Notes under the pieces: generated by a model
Databases searched by the model: none
What the model saw: the letters and a program-made list of their open reading frames with translations, nothing else
Told to the model about the DNA's origin: nothing
Origin: Saxibacter everestensis
Lineage (GTDB): Bacteria; Actinomycetota; Actinomycetes; Actinomycetales; Brevibacteriaceae
Reading direction: 5' to 3'
NCBI RefSeq assembly: GCF_025787225.1
Contig: NZ_CP090958.1
Coordinates: 3,210,550-3,274,549, forward strand
DNA length: 64,000 bases
Shown: piece by piece, positions 18,596 to 27,251 of the stretch
Position numbering within the stretch: the first letter of the stretch is position 1
Layout: each line of letters begins with the position of its first letter
Position numbers and translations under genes: made by a program

Positions 18596-19423
18596 CTACA
18601 GCACGATCTGCCGGTTCACATCCTTGTAAAGCAGGTACCGGAAGTTGCTCGGACCGCCGGCGTAGCAGGCCTGGGGGCAGAACGCCCGCAGCGAGAGGTA
18701 GTCCCCCTCCTGCACCTCGACCCAGTCGTCATTGAGCCGGTACACAGCCTTGCCCTCGAGCACGTAGAGGCCGTGCTCCATCACGTGGGTTTCGGCAAAG
18801 GGAATAACCGCGCCAGGTTCGAAGGTGACGACGTTGATGTGCATGTCGTAGGCAAGGTCTTCGACTGGCAGCATCCGGGTTGTGCGCCACTTGTTGTCGG
18901 TGCCCGGCATTGACCCGGGTTCCACGTCCTGCTCATTACCGACAAGTGGTGCCGGCGTGTGGCCCTCCAACGGCTGGTAGCGTTTGCGGATCCACTGGAA
19001 CTTCGCTAGTTCTCCGGCATCGTTGGACACCTGCCACTCGGCGTCCGGCGGCAGGAAGGCGAAGCCACCCGGGGCCAGCACATGCCTGGTCCCGTCGATG
19101 ACGACGGTCAGCTCGCCCTCCAGCAGAAAGACGAACGATTCGACGCCGGCCTGCGGCTCCGGCCGGTCCGAACCTCCACCGGGGGCCACCTCGACCAGAT
19201 ACTGGGCGAATGTGGTCGCGCCGCCGGCAACGGGCCGGTTGAGAATCCAGGTCCTTGTGTCGCGCCATCCCGGCAGAACGCTCGTCACAATGTCGCGCAT
19301 CACGTCACGCGGGATGACGGTGTACGCCTCGGTGACGATGGCTCGGCCGGTCAGCAGTTCGGTCTGCGCCGGATGCCCGGCAGTGGGCGCGTAGTAGCGG
19401 GAGTTAGACAACGATGTCCTCAC
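18596..19423 (-). CDS. allE: (S)-ureidoglycine aminohydrolase, bicupin
   Basis: A 275-residue bicupin that releases ammonia from (S)-ureidoglycine to give (S)-ureidoglycolate. The first cupin spans about residues 75-130 (VESFVFLLEGELTVVIDG, FAFLPPDAEW). The second spans about 195-260 (INVVTFEPGAVIPFAETHVM, EHGLYVLEGKAVYRLND, DYLSLRAFCPQACYAGG) and carries the Mn-binding E/H/Q set. The strongly conserved C-terminal RYLLYKDVNRQIVL is typical of AllE. The start is GTG at 19423, overlapping the upstream gene by 20 nt, so translation is likely coupled. It is last in its operon, followed by a terminator-like hairpin. Confidence 0.93.
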   Translation of the reverse strand: MRTSLSNSRYYAPTAGHPAQTELLTGRAIVTEAYTVIPRDVMRDIVTSVLPGWRDTRTWILNRPVAGGATTFAQYLVEVAPGGGSDRPEPQAGVESFVFLLEGELTVVIDGTRHVLAPGGFAFLPPDAEWQVSNDAGELAKFQWIRKRYQPLEGHTPAPLVGNEQDVEPGSMPGTDNKWRTTRMLPVEDLAYDMHINVVTFEPGAVIPFAETHVMEHGLYVLEGKAVYRLNDDWVEVQEGDYLSLRAFCPQACYAGGPSNFRYLLYKDVNRQIVL

Positions 19424-20678
19424 TTTTCATAGCGGTTTTGGGATGCGCGATCGCGGCGAGCTGGAATGAGTCGACGCCGGCATCGCGCCGAACTTCGTCA
19501 TCATCGAGGGCGCCGCACAGCACTCCGCGATGAATGAACTGGGCAAGCGCCCGGGCCGTGGCCGGCTCGTCGAGCACGTCGCCATCGATCTTGTGCACGT
19601 AGTTCTTCAGCCGCAGCGCGGCGGCACTGAATCCGTCCCGGTAGAACGCGTACGTTGCCAGGTAGCGGCTCGGTAACTGCGCCGCGTGCAGGTCCCAGCC
19701 CTGGTAGTAGCCCCGTTCCAGTGAACGCCGTACCAGCCGCGCATGCAGCTTCCACGCGTTCGACCTGTTCTCCGGCGATCCGACCGGGAGCACGTTGGTC
19801 GAGCCGTCCGACAGTCGGACGCCCGTCCCGGCGACGGCCACCTGCATCACCTGCTTGGCGTAATCGGCGGCTGGGTGCTCCATGGACTGATAACGGGCGG
19901 CGATCTGTAGCGACGCACTGTAGTCGTAGGTGCCATAGTGCAGGGCCGACACTCGGCCGGCGCCGGAATGCAACGCCCTGGCCAGCGGCACGGTGCCGTC
20001 GGCGCCGAGCACCAGTTGCGGTGTCTCCATCTGCACCTCGAACCGGAGCCGGCCCTCGGTCAGGCCGTGCACCGCCTCAAGTCGCGAGCAGGCGTCGACC
20101 ATGGCTTCGACCTGTTCGACGGTGCTGACCTTAGGCAGGGTCAGCACCAGGCCGTCTGGCAGCCCTCCAGTCTCGATCAGCTCGCCGATGAAGAGGTCAA
20201 GCGTGCGCAATGCACGCGCCCGGGTGGCCGCCTCAAAGCACTTGAAACGAATTCCGATGTAGGGCGGCGCGGTTCCGTTCCGCACCGCCTCGTTCACCTG
20301 CCGGGCTGCCTGGATGACGTCGTTGTCCTCGTCGTCCGGACGGTCTCCGTAGCCATCTTCGAAGTCCAGCCGGAGATCTTCGATCGGCTCCGCTTCCAGC
20401 TTGCGGGCTACCTTCTCCGCGCTCGCCGTGCCTGTCAGACCCAGGCTGGCCGCAAGCGCCTCCAGGCCACCGGCCTCCTCGGCTGCAGCCAGGGCCGCCC
20501 TGCCCCAGTCAGCGGCCAGGCCGGGGGTGAAGGTATCGGCAGGAACATACACCGTGTGCACCGGCTGCCGACTGCCGTCATCCCCCGGGTACGCGGAGTC
20601 GAGCAGGTCATCGGTGCCGCGCAATGTTGCGTCGATCCGGGCCAGGTCCGCCTCGGCGAGCGCCAGTCGGGGCGCCAT
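19404..20678 (-). CDS. HpcH/HpaI aldolase-citrate lyase superfamily protein (DUF6986 type)
   Basis: A 424-residue TIM-barrel protein resembling the citrate lyase beta-like/HpcH superfamily. An acidic metal/phosphate region reads RLDFEDGYGDRPDDEDNDVI, followed by YIGIRFKCFE, LVLTLPKVSTVEQVEAMVDA and FEVQMETPQLVLGADGTVPL, where the two acids would hold Mg2+. It starts one nucleotide into the aceB stop (TGATG) and overlaps allE, so it is tightly coupled to both malate synthase and ureidoglycine aminohydrolase. The reaction is not established. A C-C lyase producing or using glyoxylate, or a malyl-type lyase, fits the context. I do not assign a symbol. Confidence 0.75.
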   Translation of the reverse strand: MAPRLALAEADLARIDATLRGTDDLLDSAYPGDDGSRQPVHTVYVPADTFTPGLAADWGRAALAAAEEAGGLEALAASLGLTGTASAEKVARKLEAEPIEDLRLDFEDGYGDRPDDEDNDVIQAARQVNEAVRNGTAPPYIGIRFKCFEAATRARALRTLDLFIGELIETGGLPDGLVLTLPKVSTVEQVEAMVDACSRLEAVHGLTEGRLRFEVQMETPQLVLGADGTVPLARALHSGAGRVSALHYGTYDYSASLQIAARYQSMEHPAADYAKQVMQVAVAGTGVRLSDGSTNVLPVGSPENRSNAWKLHARLVRRSLERGYYQGWDLHAAQLPSRYLATYAFYRDGFSAAALRLKNYVHKIDGDVLDEPATARALAQFIHRGVLCGALDDDEVRRDAGVDSFQLAAIAHPKTAMKSEDIVV

Positions 20679-22276
20679 CAGGACACCAGTTCGTAGGCGG
20701 GAAGCGTGAGGAACTCGACGAAGTCATCGCCCGTCACCAGCTCGTCAATCAGCTTGCTGGCCGGCACGTAGTAGTCGGCGAAGGTCTGTTCGCTGACCTC
20801 GCCGCGCAGCCGTTCGGTCTCCTCGGCAAGCAGCTGGCGGACCAGGTCGACGGTGACCAGGTGCGAGGTGTCGGACAGCACCACCTGGTTGTGAATCTGC
20901 TGCCAGACCTGTGAACGGGAGATCTCAGCGGTGGCGGCGTCTTCCATCAGGTTATGAATCGCCACGGCGCCATTTCCGGACAGCCAGACGGCGGTATATG
21001 CGACGGCTACATACAGATTCGACCGCAGCCCGGCCTCGGTGACACTGCCGTCGGCGGAGCTGACGTCCAGCAGCTGAGCCGGAGTCACACTCACCTCTTC
21101 ACGCAGTCTGTCGAGCTGGTTGGGCTTCTCGTCGAGGACCGAATCGAACACCTCACGGCAGATCGGCACCAGATCGGGATGGGCGACCCAGGAGCCATCG
21201 AAGCCATCCTTGGCTTCGCGGGTTTTGTCCGCCCGTACCTTGTCGAAGGCCTGGGCGGTGACATCGGGTTCCCGGCGATTCGGGATCACCGCCGCCATGC
21301 CGCCCATCGCGAATGCCCCGCGACGGTGGCAGGTCTTGACCAGCAGATCGGTGTACGCCCGCATGAACGGAGCCGTCATCGCAACGCTCGCCCGGTCTGG
21401 CATCACGAAAGCGGCCCCGGCCTCCCGGAAGTACTTGATGATGCTGAACAGGTAGTCCCAGCGGCCAGCGTTCAGGCCAGAAGCGTGATCGCGCAGCTCG
21501 TACAGGATCTCGTCCATCTGGAATGCGGCAGGAATGGTCTCGATCAGCACGGTGGCGCGAATCGTGCCCTGCTCGATTCCAAGCTCATTCTGGGCAAAGA
21601 CGAAAACGTCGTTCCACAGCCGAGCCTCGAGATGGCTTTCAAGCTTCGGCAGGTAGTAGTACGGGCCACTGCCGGTGGCGAGCAGATGCTCGGCGTTATG
21701 GAAGAAGTGCAGCCCGAAGTCGACGAGGGCGCCGATTCCTGGCTCACCGTCAATCCGGACGTGATTCTCATTCAGGTGCCAGCCGCGCGGGCGGACGACG
21801 ACGGTCGCCAGCTCGGCATCCGTGCGCAATGCGTACTGCTTACCGTTCTTGCCCGTGTGGCTCAGCTGACCGCGCGCGGCACCGTGCAGGTTGAGCTGCG
21901 CGTCGATGACGTTCGGCCAGGTGGGCGTGCTGGCGTCTTCGAGATCGGCCAGCCAGACTTTCGCCCCCGAGTTCAGGGCGTTGATCGCCATTTTGACCGG
22001 GGAGGCCGGGCCAGTCATTTCAACCCGGCGATTCGTAAGTTTCTCCGGCGCGGCAGCGACCGTCCAGTCACCTTCGCGCACGTCCTTGGTCGCGGTGAGG
22101 AAGTCCAGTCCACCGCCTGCCGCGGCCGCCCGCCGATCCTCCACGCGCCGGGCCAGCAACTCGTTGCGGGTCGCAGCGAATCTGGCATGCAACTTCTCCA
22201 CGAAATCCAACGCCTCGGGCGTGAGGATCGTGTCGGCGCCGTCGATAGGCGAGTTGTCCGTGAGTGTAACTGTCAT
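20678..22276 (-). CDS. aceB: Malate synthase A
   Basis: A 532-residue malate synthase condensing glyoxylate with acetyl-CoA. The PROSITE-like signature is present as [20 protein letters not shown], preceded by [18 protein letters not shown] with the catalytic-region glutamate. [19 protein letters not shown] and [11 protein letters not shown] are further conserved blocks. The length fits isoform A, not the ~720-residue isoform G. It starts 9 nt after the malic enzyme stop and ends in a TGATG overlap with the DUF6986 gene. Together with malic enzyme it sends glyoxylate to malate and then pyruvate, as an alternative to the Gcl route. Confidence 0.96.
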   Translation of the reverse strand: MTVTLTDNSPIDGADTILTPEALDFVEKLHARFAATRNELLARRVEDRRAAAAGGGLDFLTATKDVREGDWTVAAAPEKLTNRRVEMTGPASPVKMAINALNSGAKVWLADLEDASTPTWPNVIDAQLNLHGAARGQLSHTGKNGKQYALRTDAELATVVVRPRGWHLNENHVRIDGEPGIGALVDFGLHFFHNAEHLLATGSGPYYYLPKLESHLEARLWNDVFVFAQNELGIEQGTIRATVLIETIPAAFQMDEILYELRDHASGLNAGRWDYLFSIIKYFREAGAAFVMPDRASVAMTAPFMRAYTDLLVKTCHRRGAFAMGGMAAVIPNRREPDVTAQAFDKVRADKTREAKDGFDGSWVAHPDLVPICREVFDSVLDEKPNQLDRLREEVSVTPAQLLDVSSADGSVTEAGLRSNLYVAVAYTAVWLSGNGAVAIHNLMEDAATAEISRSQVWQQIHNQVVLSDTSHLVTVDLVRQLLAEETERLRGEVSEQTFADYYVPASKLIDELVTGDDFVEFLTLPAYELVS

Positions 22277-22285
22277 GTCACTGCC

Positions 22286-23677
22286 TTACTTGTTGTTTGC
22301 GTGCGCAACCGCGGCGACCGCGGCCGCCACATCAGGTGCAACCTGTGGATCGAAAACGCTCGGGACTATGAAGCTCGAGTTGAGCTCGTCGTCGCTGACC
22401 CGAGCCGCAATCGCCTCCGCCGCCGCAACCAGCATATTCGGGGTGATGTCGGATGCGCCGGCATCCAGCAGTCCGCGGAAGAACCCTGGGAAGGCGAGCA
22501 CGTTATTGATCTGGTTCGGGAAGTCGCTCCGCCCGGTGGCGACGACCGCGGCATGCCGGGCGGCAATAACGGGGTCGATCTCCGGATCCGGGTTGGCCAT
22601 CGCGAACACGATGGCGTCTTTCGCCATCGAGGCGATGTGGCTCTCGTCCAGGACGTTGGGCGCACTGACCCCGATGAAGACGTCTGCGCCGATCAGTGCC
22701 TTGTGCAGGCTGCCGGAGAAGTTCTCCGGGTTGGTGTTCTCGGCCAACCACTGCTTGGACTCGTTGTCGCCGGCGGTTTCTGCCGTGATGGCGCCGTTGC
22801 GTCCGCACGCGATGATGTGTTCGGCGCCCTCCGCCTTGAGCAGGCCGACGATGGCGGTGCCTGCGGCTCCGACGCCGGAGACCACGATCCGCACCTCGTC
22901 TATCGACTTGTTCACGACCCGGAGCGCATTCTTCAGCGCCGCCAGGGTGACGATGGCGGTGCCGTGCTGGTCGTCGTGGAAGACCGGGATGTCCAGTTCC
23001 TCGCGGAGCCGGTTTTCAATTTCGAAGCAGCGCGGAGCGGCGATGTCTTCGAGGTTGACGCCGCCGTAGACCGGGGCCAGCGCCTTGACGATGCTGATGA
23101 TTTCCTCGGTGTCCTGTGTATCAAGGCACACCGGCCAGGCATCGACATCGGCGAACTGCTTGAACAGCGCGGCCTTGCCTTCCATCACCGGTAACGCGGC
23201 GGCCGGACCGATATTTCCCAGCCCCAGAACGGCGGAGCCGTCCGTGACCACTGCGATGGTGTTGCGCTTCACGGTCAGTCGGCGCGCATCCGCGGGGTTC
23301 TCGGCGATTGCCAGGCAGACTCGGGCAACACCCGGGGTGTAGGCGCGGGAAAGGTCATCCCGGTTGCGAAGTGCGACCTTGGAGACGACCTCGAGTTTTC
23401 CGCCGAGGTGCATCAGGAATGTGCGGTCACTGACCTTGTGGACGGTGACTCCTTCGAGGGCGTCGAGAGCGTCGCGGACCCGTTCGCCGTGATCGGCGTC
23501 GACGGTGTTGCAGCTGACGTCGACGACCATTGAATCGTGCCGGGATTCGGCGACGTCGAGGGCCGTGATGGCGGCGCCGGCCGAGGCGACGGCAGCGGCC
23601 AGTTCGCTGGTCGCGGTGAAGCTCGCGGGAGCTTCCACACGAAGGGTGATTGAGTAGCCGGGGCTGGGACTCGCCAT
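22286..23677 (-). CDS. NAD(P)-dependent malic enzyme with N-terminal ACT-like domain
   Basis: A 463-residue bacterial-type malic enzyme (malate to pyruvate plus CO2). Residues about 1-80 form an ACT-like regulatory domain ([19 protein letters not shown]). The catalytic part has [39 protein letters not shown], the metal-site [20 protein letters not shown], and the cofactor-binding [16 protein letters not shown]. The ATG at 23677 follows a perfect GGAGG. It is first in the operon that continues into aceB, DUF6986 and allE. Its promoter faces the IclR gene. NAD versus NADP use cannot be decided by eye. Confidence 0.94.
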   Translation of the reverse strand: MASPSPGYSITLRVEAPASFTATSELAAAVASAGAAITALDVAESRHDSMVVDVSCNTVDADHGERVRDALDALEGVTVHKVSDRTFLMHLGGKLEVVSKVALRNRDDLSRAYTPGVARVCLAIAENPADARRLTVKRNTIAVVTDGSAVLGLGNIGPAAALPVMEGKAALFKQFADVDAWPVCLDTQDTEEIISIVKALAPVYGGVNLEDIAAPRCFEIENRLREELDIPVFHDDQHGTAIVTLAALKNALRVVNKSIDEVRIVVSGVGAAGTAIVGLLKAEGAEHIIACGRNGAITAETAGDNESKQWLAENTNPENFSGSLHKALIGADVFIGVSAPNVLDESHIASMAKDAIVFAMANPDPEIDPVIAARHAAVVATGRSDFPNQINNVLAFPGFFRGLLDAGASDITPNMLVAAAEAIAARVSDDELNSSFIVPSVFDPQVAPDVAAAVAAVAHANNK

Positions 23678-23716
23678 TGATCCTCCATATATGTCCGGTC
23701 AACCGGTTCGATTGAC

Positions 23717-23803
23717 TTCCATAATACGGATATTATTGTTTGTCTGACGGAATTTCAAGCCACCAGACGGGAAGAAGTTTCCGATCTACGGAATTAGCTT
23801 CCG
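23717..23803. promoter_or_regulatory. Cluster of TTCC/GGAA dyads in the malic enzyme/iclR intergenic region
   Basis: TTCC-N7-GGAT (23717-23731) overlaps a minus-strand -10-like TATTAT (23721-23726). TTCC-N7-GGAA lies at 23779-23793, and its right half also pairs with a third half-site as CGGAA-TTAGC-TTCCG (23789-23803), on the iclR side. The set fits an IclR-family repressor controlling the operon and itself. Confidence 0.5.
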
Positions 23804-23893
23804 CTCGTGGGGTATGTTGGAGAGGCGGAGACGTTTCCACTAGATGAAGAGTTTTTGTCAGTAGTCGCTGTTCGTTGATCTGAGAGTGAGTCC

Positions 23894-24652
23894 ATGGCCC
23901 AGAAAGTCACCGGCGGTGTGCAATCGGTCGAGCGCGCGTTCGAGCTTCTTGAACTCATTACCAACGCCGGCGGCGAAGTCACGCTGAGCGAGCTCTCCAC
24001 CTTCACCGACCTGCCACTTCCGACCATCCACAGACTGCTGCGCACCCTGGTCTCGCTGGGCTACGCCCGGCAGCTGCCCAATCGACGGTACTCGCTGGGG
24101 CCGAGCCTGATCCGGCTTGGCGAGGTGGCGAACAAACAGCTGGGTTCACTCGCCCGGCCGCAGCTGAAGATGCTTGTCGATGCGCTGGGTGAAACCGCCA
24201 ACATGGCGATCCTCGACTCCGACATGGTGGTGTACATCGCTCAGGTGCCCTCACCGCACTCGATGCGGATGTTCACCGAAGTCGGCCGCCGCGCGCACTT
24301 GCACGACACCGGCGTGGGCAAAGCCATCCTGGCCCAGCTGGACGACGACACAGTACGCAACATCGTGACGCACGCCGGCATGCCGACTCCGACGCCGAAC
24401 AGCATCGGCAACGTCAATGACCTGATGACCGACCTCGGGCAGATTCGCGAGCGCGGTTACTCGATCGACGAGGAGGAGCAGGAGCTTGGCGTCCGATGCT
24501 TCTCGATGGCGGTGCCGGGCTCTCCCACTCCGATGGCGATCTCGGTGTCCGGCCCGGTCTCGAGGGTCGATGACAAGTTCTCAGCCCAGGCTGTCCCATT
24601 GCTTCGCCAGGCAGCGAAGACCATCGCCGAAGACCTCACACTCAAGGTCTGA
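23894..24652 (+). CDS. IclR family transcriptional regulator (probable ureide/glyoxylate repressor)
   Basis: A 252-residue IclR-family protein. The N-terminal winged HTH spans about residues 8-70 (GVQSVERAFELLELI, LSELSTFTDLPLPTIHRLLR, RRYSLGPSLIRLG). The C-terminal GAF-like effector domain includes LGETANMAILDSDMVVYIAQ, HDTGVGKAILAQLDD and RGYSIDEEEQELGVRCFSMA. It is divergent from the malic enzyme-aceB-allE operon. AllR of enterobacteria, an IclR protein, senses glyoxylate/allantoin and represses such operons, so this is likely the functional equivalent, but orthology is an inference from context. Confidence 0.88.
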   Translation: MAQKVTGGVQSVERAFELLELITNAGGEVTLSELSTFTDLPLPTIHRLLRTLVSLGYARQLPNRRYSLGPSLIRLGEVANKQLGSLARPQLKMLVDALGETANMAILDSDMVVYIAQVPSPHSMRMFTEVGRRAHLHDTGVGKAILAQLDDDTVRNIVTHAGMPTPTPNSIGNVNDLMTDLGQIRERGYSIDEEEQELGVRCFSMAVPGSPTPMAISVSGPVSRVDDKFSAQAVPLLRQAAKTIAEDLTLKV

Positions 24653-24662
24653 GAATCGTTTC

Positions 24663-24760
24663 CCGTCGCTCGACGGCTGCCCCTCGTCCGCGAAACGTGG
24701 CTTTGTCGTCGACTCGTGGGATCTTACGCACGACTCGACGACAAAGCCACGAGTGGGCGG
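24663..24760. repeat. Long hairpin repeat, family member 1
   Basis: Arms of 23 nt (24696-24718 and 24729-24751) pair at all but one position around a 10-nt loop. The left flank (about 24663-24695) is shared with the element near 32.1 kb. It lies between the convergent iclR and ABM genes, where it could also act as a two-way terminator although no clear T-run follows. Confidence 0.75.
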
Positions 24761-24764
24761 ACCA

Positions 24765-25055
24765 CTAGGCGGTGTACTCCTCCACCTGACGTGTTTCCAG
24801 CAGCGGAATGATCTGCTCGAACCCAATCGAGCGGAAGTGCTCAGATTCGCGATGCGCCGCGAATCCGGCGGCATCCACGTACCGCTCGAGAATCACGATG
24901 TGGTTCGGGTCCTCGACTCCCTGGTAGTAGTCGTATGACAGGTTGGCAGGTTCCGCACGGCTCGCCGCGGCGAGGCCGGCAAGCAGCGCAAGAACCCGTC
25001 GAGCTTCTCCGTCTTTCACGTAGTAGTGGGCGATAACCTGATGAAACGTTGACAT
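24765..25055 (-). CDS. Antibiotic biosynthesis monooxygenase (ABM) domain protein
   Basis: A 96-residue dimeric alpha/beta-barrel-type protein: STFHQVIAHYYVKDGEARRV, then LSYDYYQGVEDPNHIVILER, then HRESEHFRSIG. The last resembles the HxxSxHF-type segment of ABM/quinol monooxygenase-like proteins. The ATG at 25055 is preceded by AAGGGAAGAAGC; upstream frame to 25226 is spurious. It is last in the glycerol operon, 43 nt after glpP. Its substrate is unknown. Small ABM proteins in sugar or polyol operons may be monooxygenases or mutarotase-like helpers. Confidence 0.75.
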   Translation of the reverse strand: MSTFHQVIAHYYVKDGEARRVLALLAGLAAASRAEPANLSYDYYQGVEDPNHIVILERYVDAAGFAAHRESEHFRSIGFEQIIPLLETRQVEEYTA

Positions 25056-25098
25056 GCTTCTTCCCTTGTTCGAGCGAGGCAGCGGCACAAGCACCGGG

Positions 25099-25731
25099 CT
25101 ACGCCTCGCGGCGCACCCACATGCCGATGTCGCTGGTCGACACTCCCTTGGCCCCGGCAGCCAGCGCGGCCGCGACATCCGACTTGCCGGCAACGAATCC
25201 GCCGACGATGAACGGCGACAGCGCACGGAGTTCCTCTTTTTCGATATACGGCACGACCGGCCAGGGCATTAGCTGAACCAGGTGCGGACGGCTCTGCTCA
25301 ACCGCGGTGACGCTGCGCGGCAGGTTCGAACGGTCCGTGACGAATACCTTCTGCATCGTGACCATGCCGAGGCTGTTGGCTTTCTGAATCAGCGACACCC
25401 TGGTGGTCACGATGCCGGGAGCACCTATTTTCTTCAGGTACTCGACGGCTCCCTTGTCCTGCGCCAGGCCACTGCAGCTGTCGATGTTCACGAAGGCAAA
25501 CTTGTCGTTCGCCGACAGCGCGCCGACCAGGGGCCCCAGATCCTGAAGTGCCACATTCGCGATGATGCAGACATCAGAGGTGGAATCAAGGAACTTGATC
25601 AGCTGCTCCCTGCCGTAGAGTGCGGCAACAACTGGATTCCTGCTGAACGCCCGCTCAAGTGAATCCGGAAAGGTGAGCATTTCGACATCCTTAATCCCGG
25701 CCGCCAAGCGCACGGGGTCGGGTGAGATCAC
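25099..25731 (-). CDS. glpP: Glycerol-3-phosphate-responsive antiterminator, GlpP family
   Basis: A 210-residue GlpP-type TIM-barrel protein. Matches to the family lie in the central block GAPGIVTTRVSLIQKANSLG, then VFVTDRSNLPRSV, LVQLMPWPVVPYI, PFIVGGFVAGKSD and the phosphate-binding-like GAKGVSTSDIGMW. In Bacillus, GlpP with glycerol-3-phosphate binds leader mRNA and prevents termination in glp genes. The GTG start overlaps the preceding stop as GTGA. Finding it inside a kinase-GlpD operon fits control of that operon, whose leader contains a hairpin plus U-rich tract. Confidence 0.88.
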   Translation of the reverse strand: MISPDPVRLAAGIKDVEMLTFPDSLERAFSRNPVVAALYGREQLIKFLDSTSDVCIIANVALQDLGPLVGALSANDKFAFVNIDSCSGLAQDKGAVEYLKKIGAPGIVTTRVSLIQKANSLGMVTMQKVFVTDRSNLPRSVTAVEQSRPHLVQLMPWPVVPYIEKEELRALSPFIVGGFVAGKSDVAAALAAGAKGVSTSDIGMWVRREA

Positions 25732-27251
25732 AGACCGAGCTTGCCGGGATTCAAAAGGCCCTTCGGGTCGAGGCTTTCCTTGATCGAACGCATGACATCG
25801 AGGCCTCCTCCCAGCGACTCCTTCATGTACGGCGCGCGCAACAGTCCCACGCCATGGTGGTGGCTAAGCGTTGCTCCATACTTCAGAATCACTGCGTTCG
25901 CCGCGTCCCAGGCCGTCCTGTACCACTCCGCCCGCCGATCGACATCCACGTTGCCTCGAAGGGAGAAGTAAAGGCACGCCCCGTCAACGTAGGCGTGCGA
26001 CTGATGCGCCGAGCCGGCAAGGGTCCCCGGGATCGAGTTGATCGCAGCAACAACCTCATCGTAAATGGCAGGAAGATCCCGCCAGCGTCCGATCATCTCC
26101 AGCGTGTCGCCGACAAAGCCCGGTCCCTTCGTGAAGCCCTCGGCGCTCTTCCCGGTGAGGTACCGGGTGTCGAGCCACTTTTCGAAGATGCCGTCGGCTC
26201 CGAGCCGGACACCGGTCGGATCGCAGGCCCGCTCACAAATCGCGAGACCTGCATCCACGAGCTCGCGCGGCCCTTCGTCTGCGATCAGAAGGACGTTGGT
26301 TTCGGGGAGGTCGAACTGCACGCCGCTCTCCAGTTCGTCGTACAGGCGGAGCGCGGCCGGATTCGCGCCCTGCTGCAGAATCTGCCGGCACGCTTCGAGT
26401 CCAGCGCTAAAACTCTCGAAGCCGTAGGCGATGGCGCGGCCGTAGTCGGGTAGTCGATGCAGTTTGAACCTGACTCGGGTTATCACGCCAAGCGTGCCTT
26501 CCGAGCCGATGAAGAGCTGGGCAAGGTCTGGGCCGACGGCGGCGCGGGCGCTGTCGCCTACTGTAATCAGATCACCGTTTGCCAATACGACCTCCAGGCC
26601 GTAAACCATGTCTTCGATCTTGCCGTAACGAGTTGATAGTTGACCTGCGCCCCGACAGGCCACCCAGCCGCCGACAGTGCTGATGCCGTAGGAGGATGGC
26701 CAGTGGCCCATGGTCATGCCGTATTCGCGCTGAATGGTTTCTTCGAAGATGTCGCCGAACACACCGGCCTCGACCTCGATGATCTGGCTCTCCTGATCGA
26801 AGCTGCCGAACCTGTCCAGGCCGCAGACATCGAGCACGATCCCACCGTTCACCGGCAGTGCCGCACCGGTCACGTTGCTGCGTCCGGCCGAGACCGTGAC
26901 GGGGACCTCGGCCTGATCGGCGATCCGCATCACAGCCTGTACCTGCTCGGTGGAAGAGACCTTGACGATGACGGCGGTCGGGGTCGCCGGTGAACCGCCG
27001 GTTTCCGCGACCATGCTGCCCGCCCACCAATCCCGGGTGCCCCTGATCACCTCGATGGGGTCGACGATGACCTCGTCCGCCGCTGTCTGAAGCGCCTCGA
27101 TCGTCGCTTCCTCAACCCGGACCGGGGAGGTCTGGAAGGACGCCTCACCGACGACGGTATCGAAGTCCTGAGCGTATGCCGGTTGGGTCGGGGCGCCGAC
27201 CGTGTAATTGCCGCGATTGTAGCCGCGCTTGACTGCCTCTTTGCTGATCAC
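25728..27251 (-). CDS. FAD-binding oxidoreductase, alkyldihydroxyacetonephosphate synthase-like
   Basis: A 507-residue vanillyl-alcohol-oxidase-type flavoprotein. The FAD-binding PCMH region is PTAVIVKVSSTEQVQAVMRI, VTVSAGRSNVTGAALP, then STVGGWVACRGAGQLSTRYG and LFIGSEGTLGVITRVRFKLH. Near the C-terminus is SHHHGVGLLRAPYM, the histidine motif typical of alkyl-DHAP synthases, and DPKGLLNPGKLGL. Bacterial homologues rarely make ether lipids. In this operon with kinase and GlpD, it probably acts on glycerol-3-phosphate, dihydroxyacetone phosphate or a related polyol. GTG start, GTGA overlap with glpD, and GTGA overlap with glpP. Confidence 0.82.
   Translation of the reverse strand: MISKEAVKRGYNRGNYTVGAPTQPAYAQDFDTVVGEASFQTSPVRVEEATIEALQTAADEVIVDPIEVIRGTRDWWAGSMVAETGGSPATPTAVIVKVSSTEQVQAVMRIADQAEVPVTVSAGRSNVTGAALPVNGGIVLDVCGLDRFGSFDQESQIIEVEAGVFGDIFEETIQREYGMTMGHWPSSYGISTVGGWVACRGAGQLSTRYGKIEDMVYGLEVVLANGDLITVGDSARAAVGPDLAQLFIGSEGTLGVITRVRFKLHRLPDYGRAIAYGFESFSAGLEACRQILQQGANPAALRLYDELESGVQFDLPETNVLLIADEGPRELVDAGLAICERACDPTGVRLGADGIFEKWLDTRYLTGKSAEGFTKGPGFVGDTLEMIGRWRDLPAIYDEVVAAINSIPGTLAGSAHQSHAYVDGACLYFSLRGNVDVDRRAEWYRTAWDAANAVILKYGATLSHHHGVGLLRAPYMKESLGGGLDVMRSIKESLDPKGLLNPGKLGL

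Noticed and set aside
20954-23194. 746-residue open frame on the plus strand
   Set aside because: It lies entirely opposite aceB and malic enzyme, which have clear family motifs. Its protein is compositionally odd (shadow of a high-GC gene) and no family motif is seen.
24663-24760. Strong Rho-independent terminator between iclR and the ABM gene
   Set aside because: The hairpin is very stable but no T-run follows on either strand; it is better described as a repeat-family member that may help termination.
20954-24760. Plasmid, prophage or integrative element signature across the ureide region
   Set aside because: No integrase, transposase, phage, replication or conjugation gene was found anywhere in the window.
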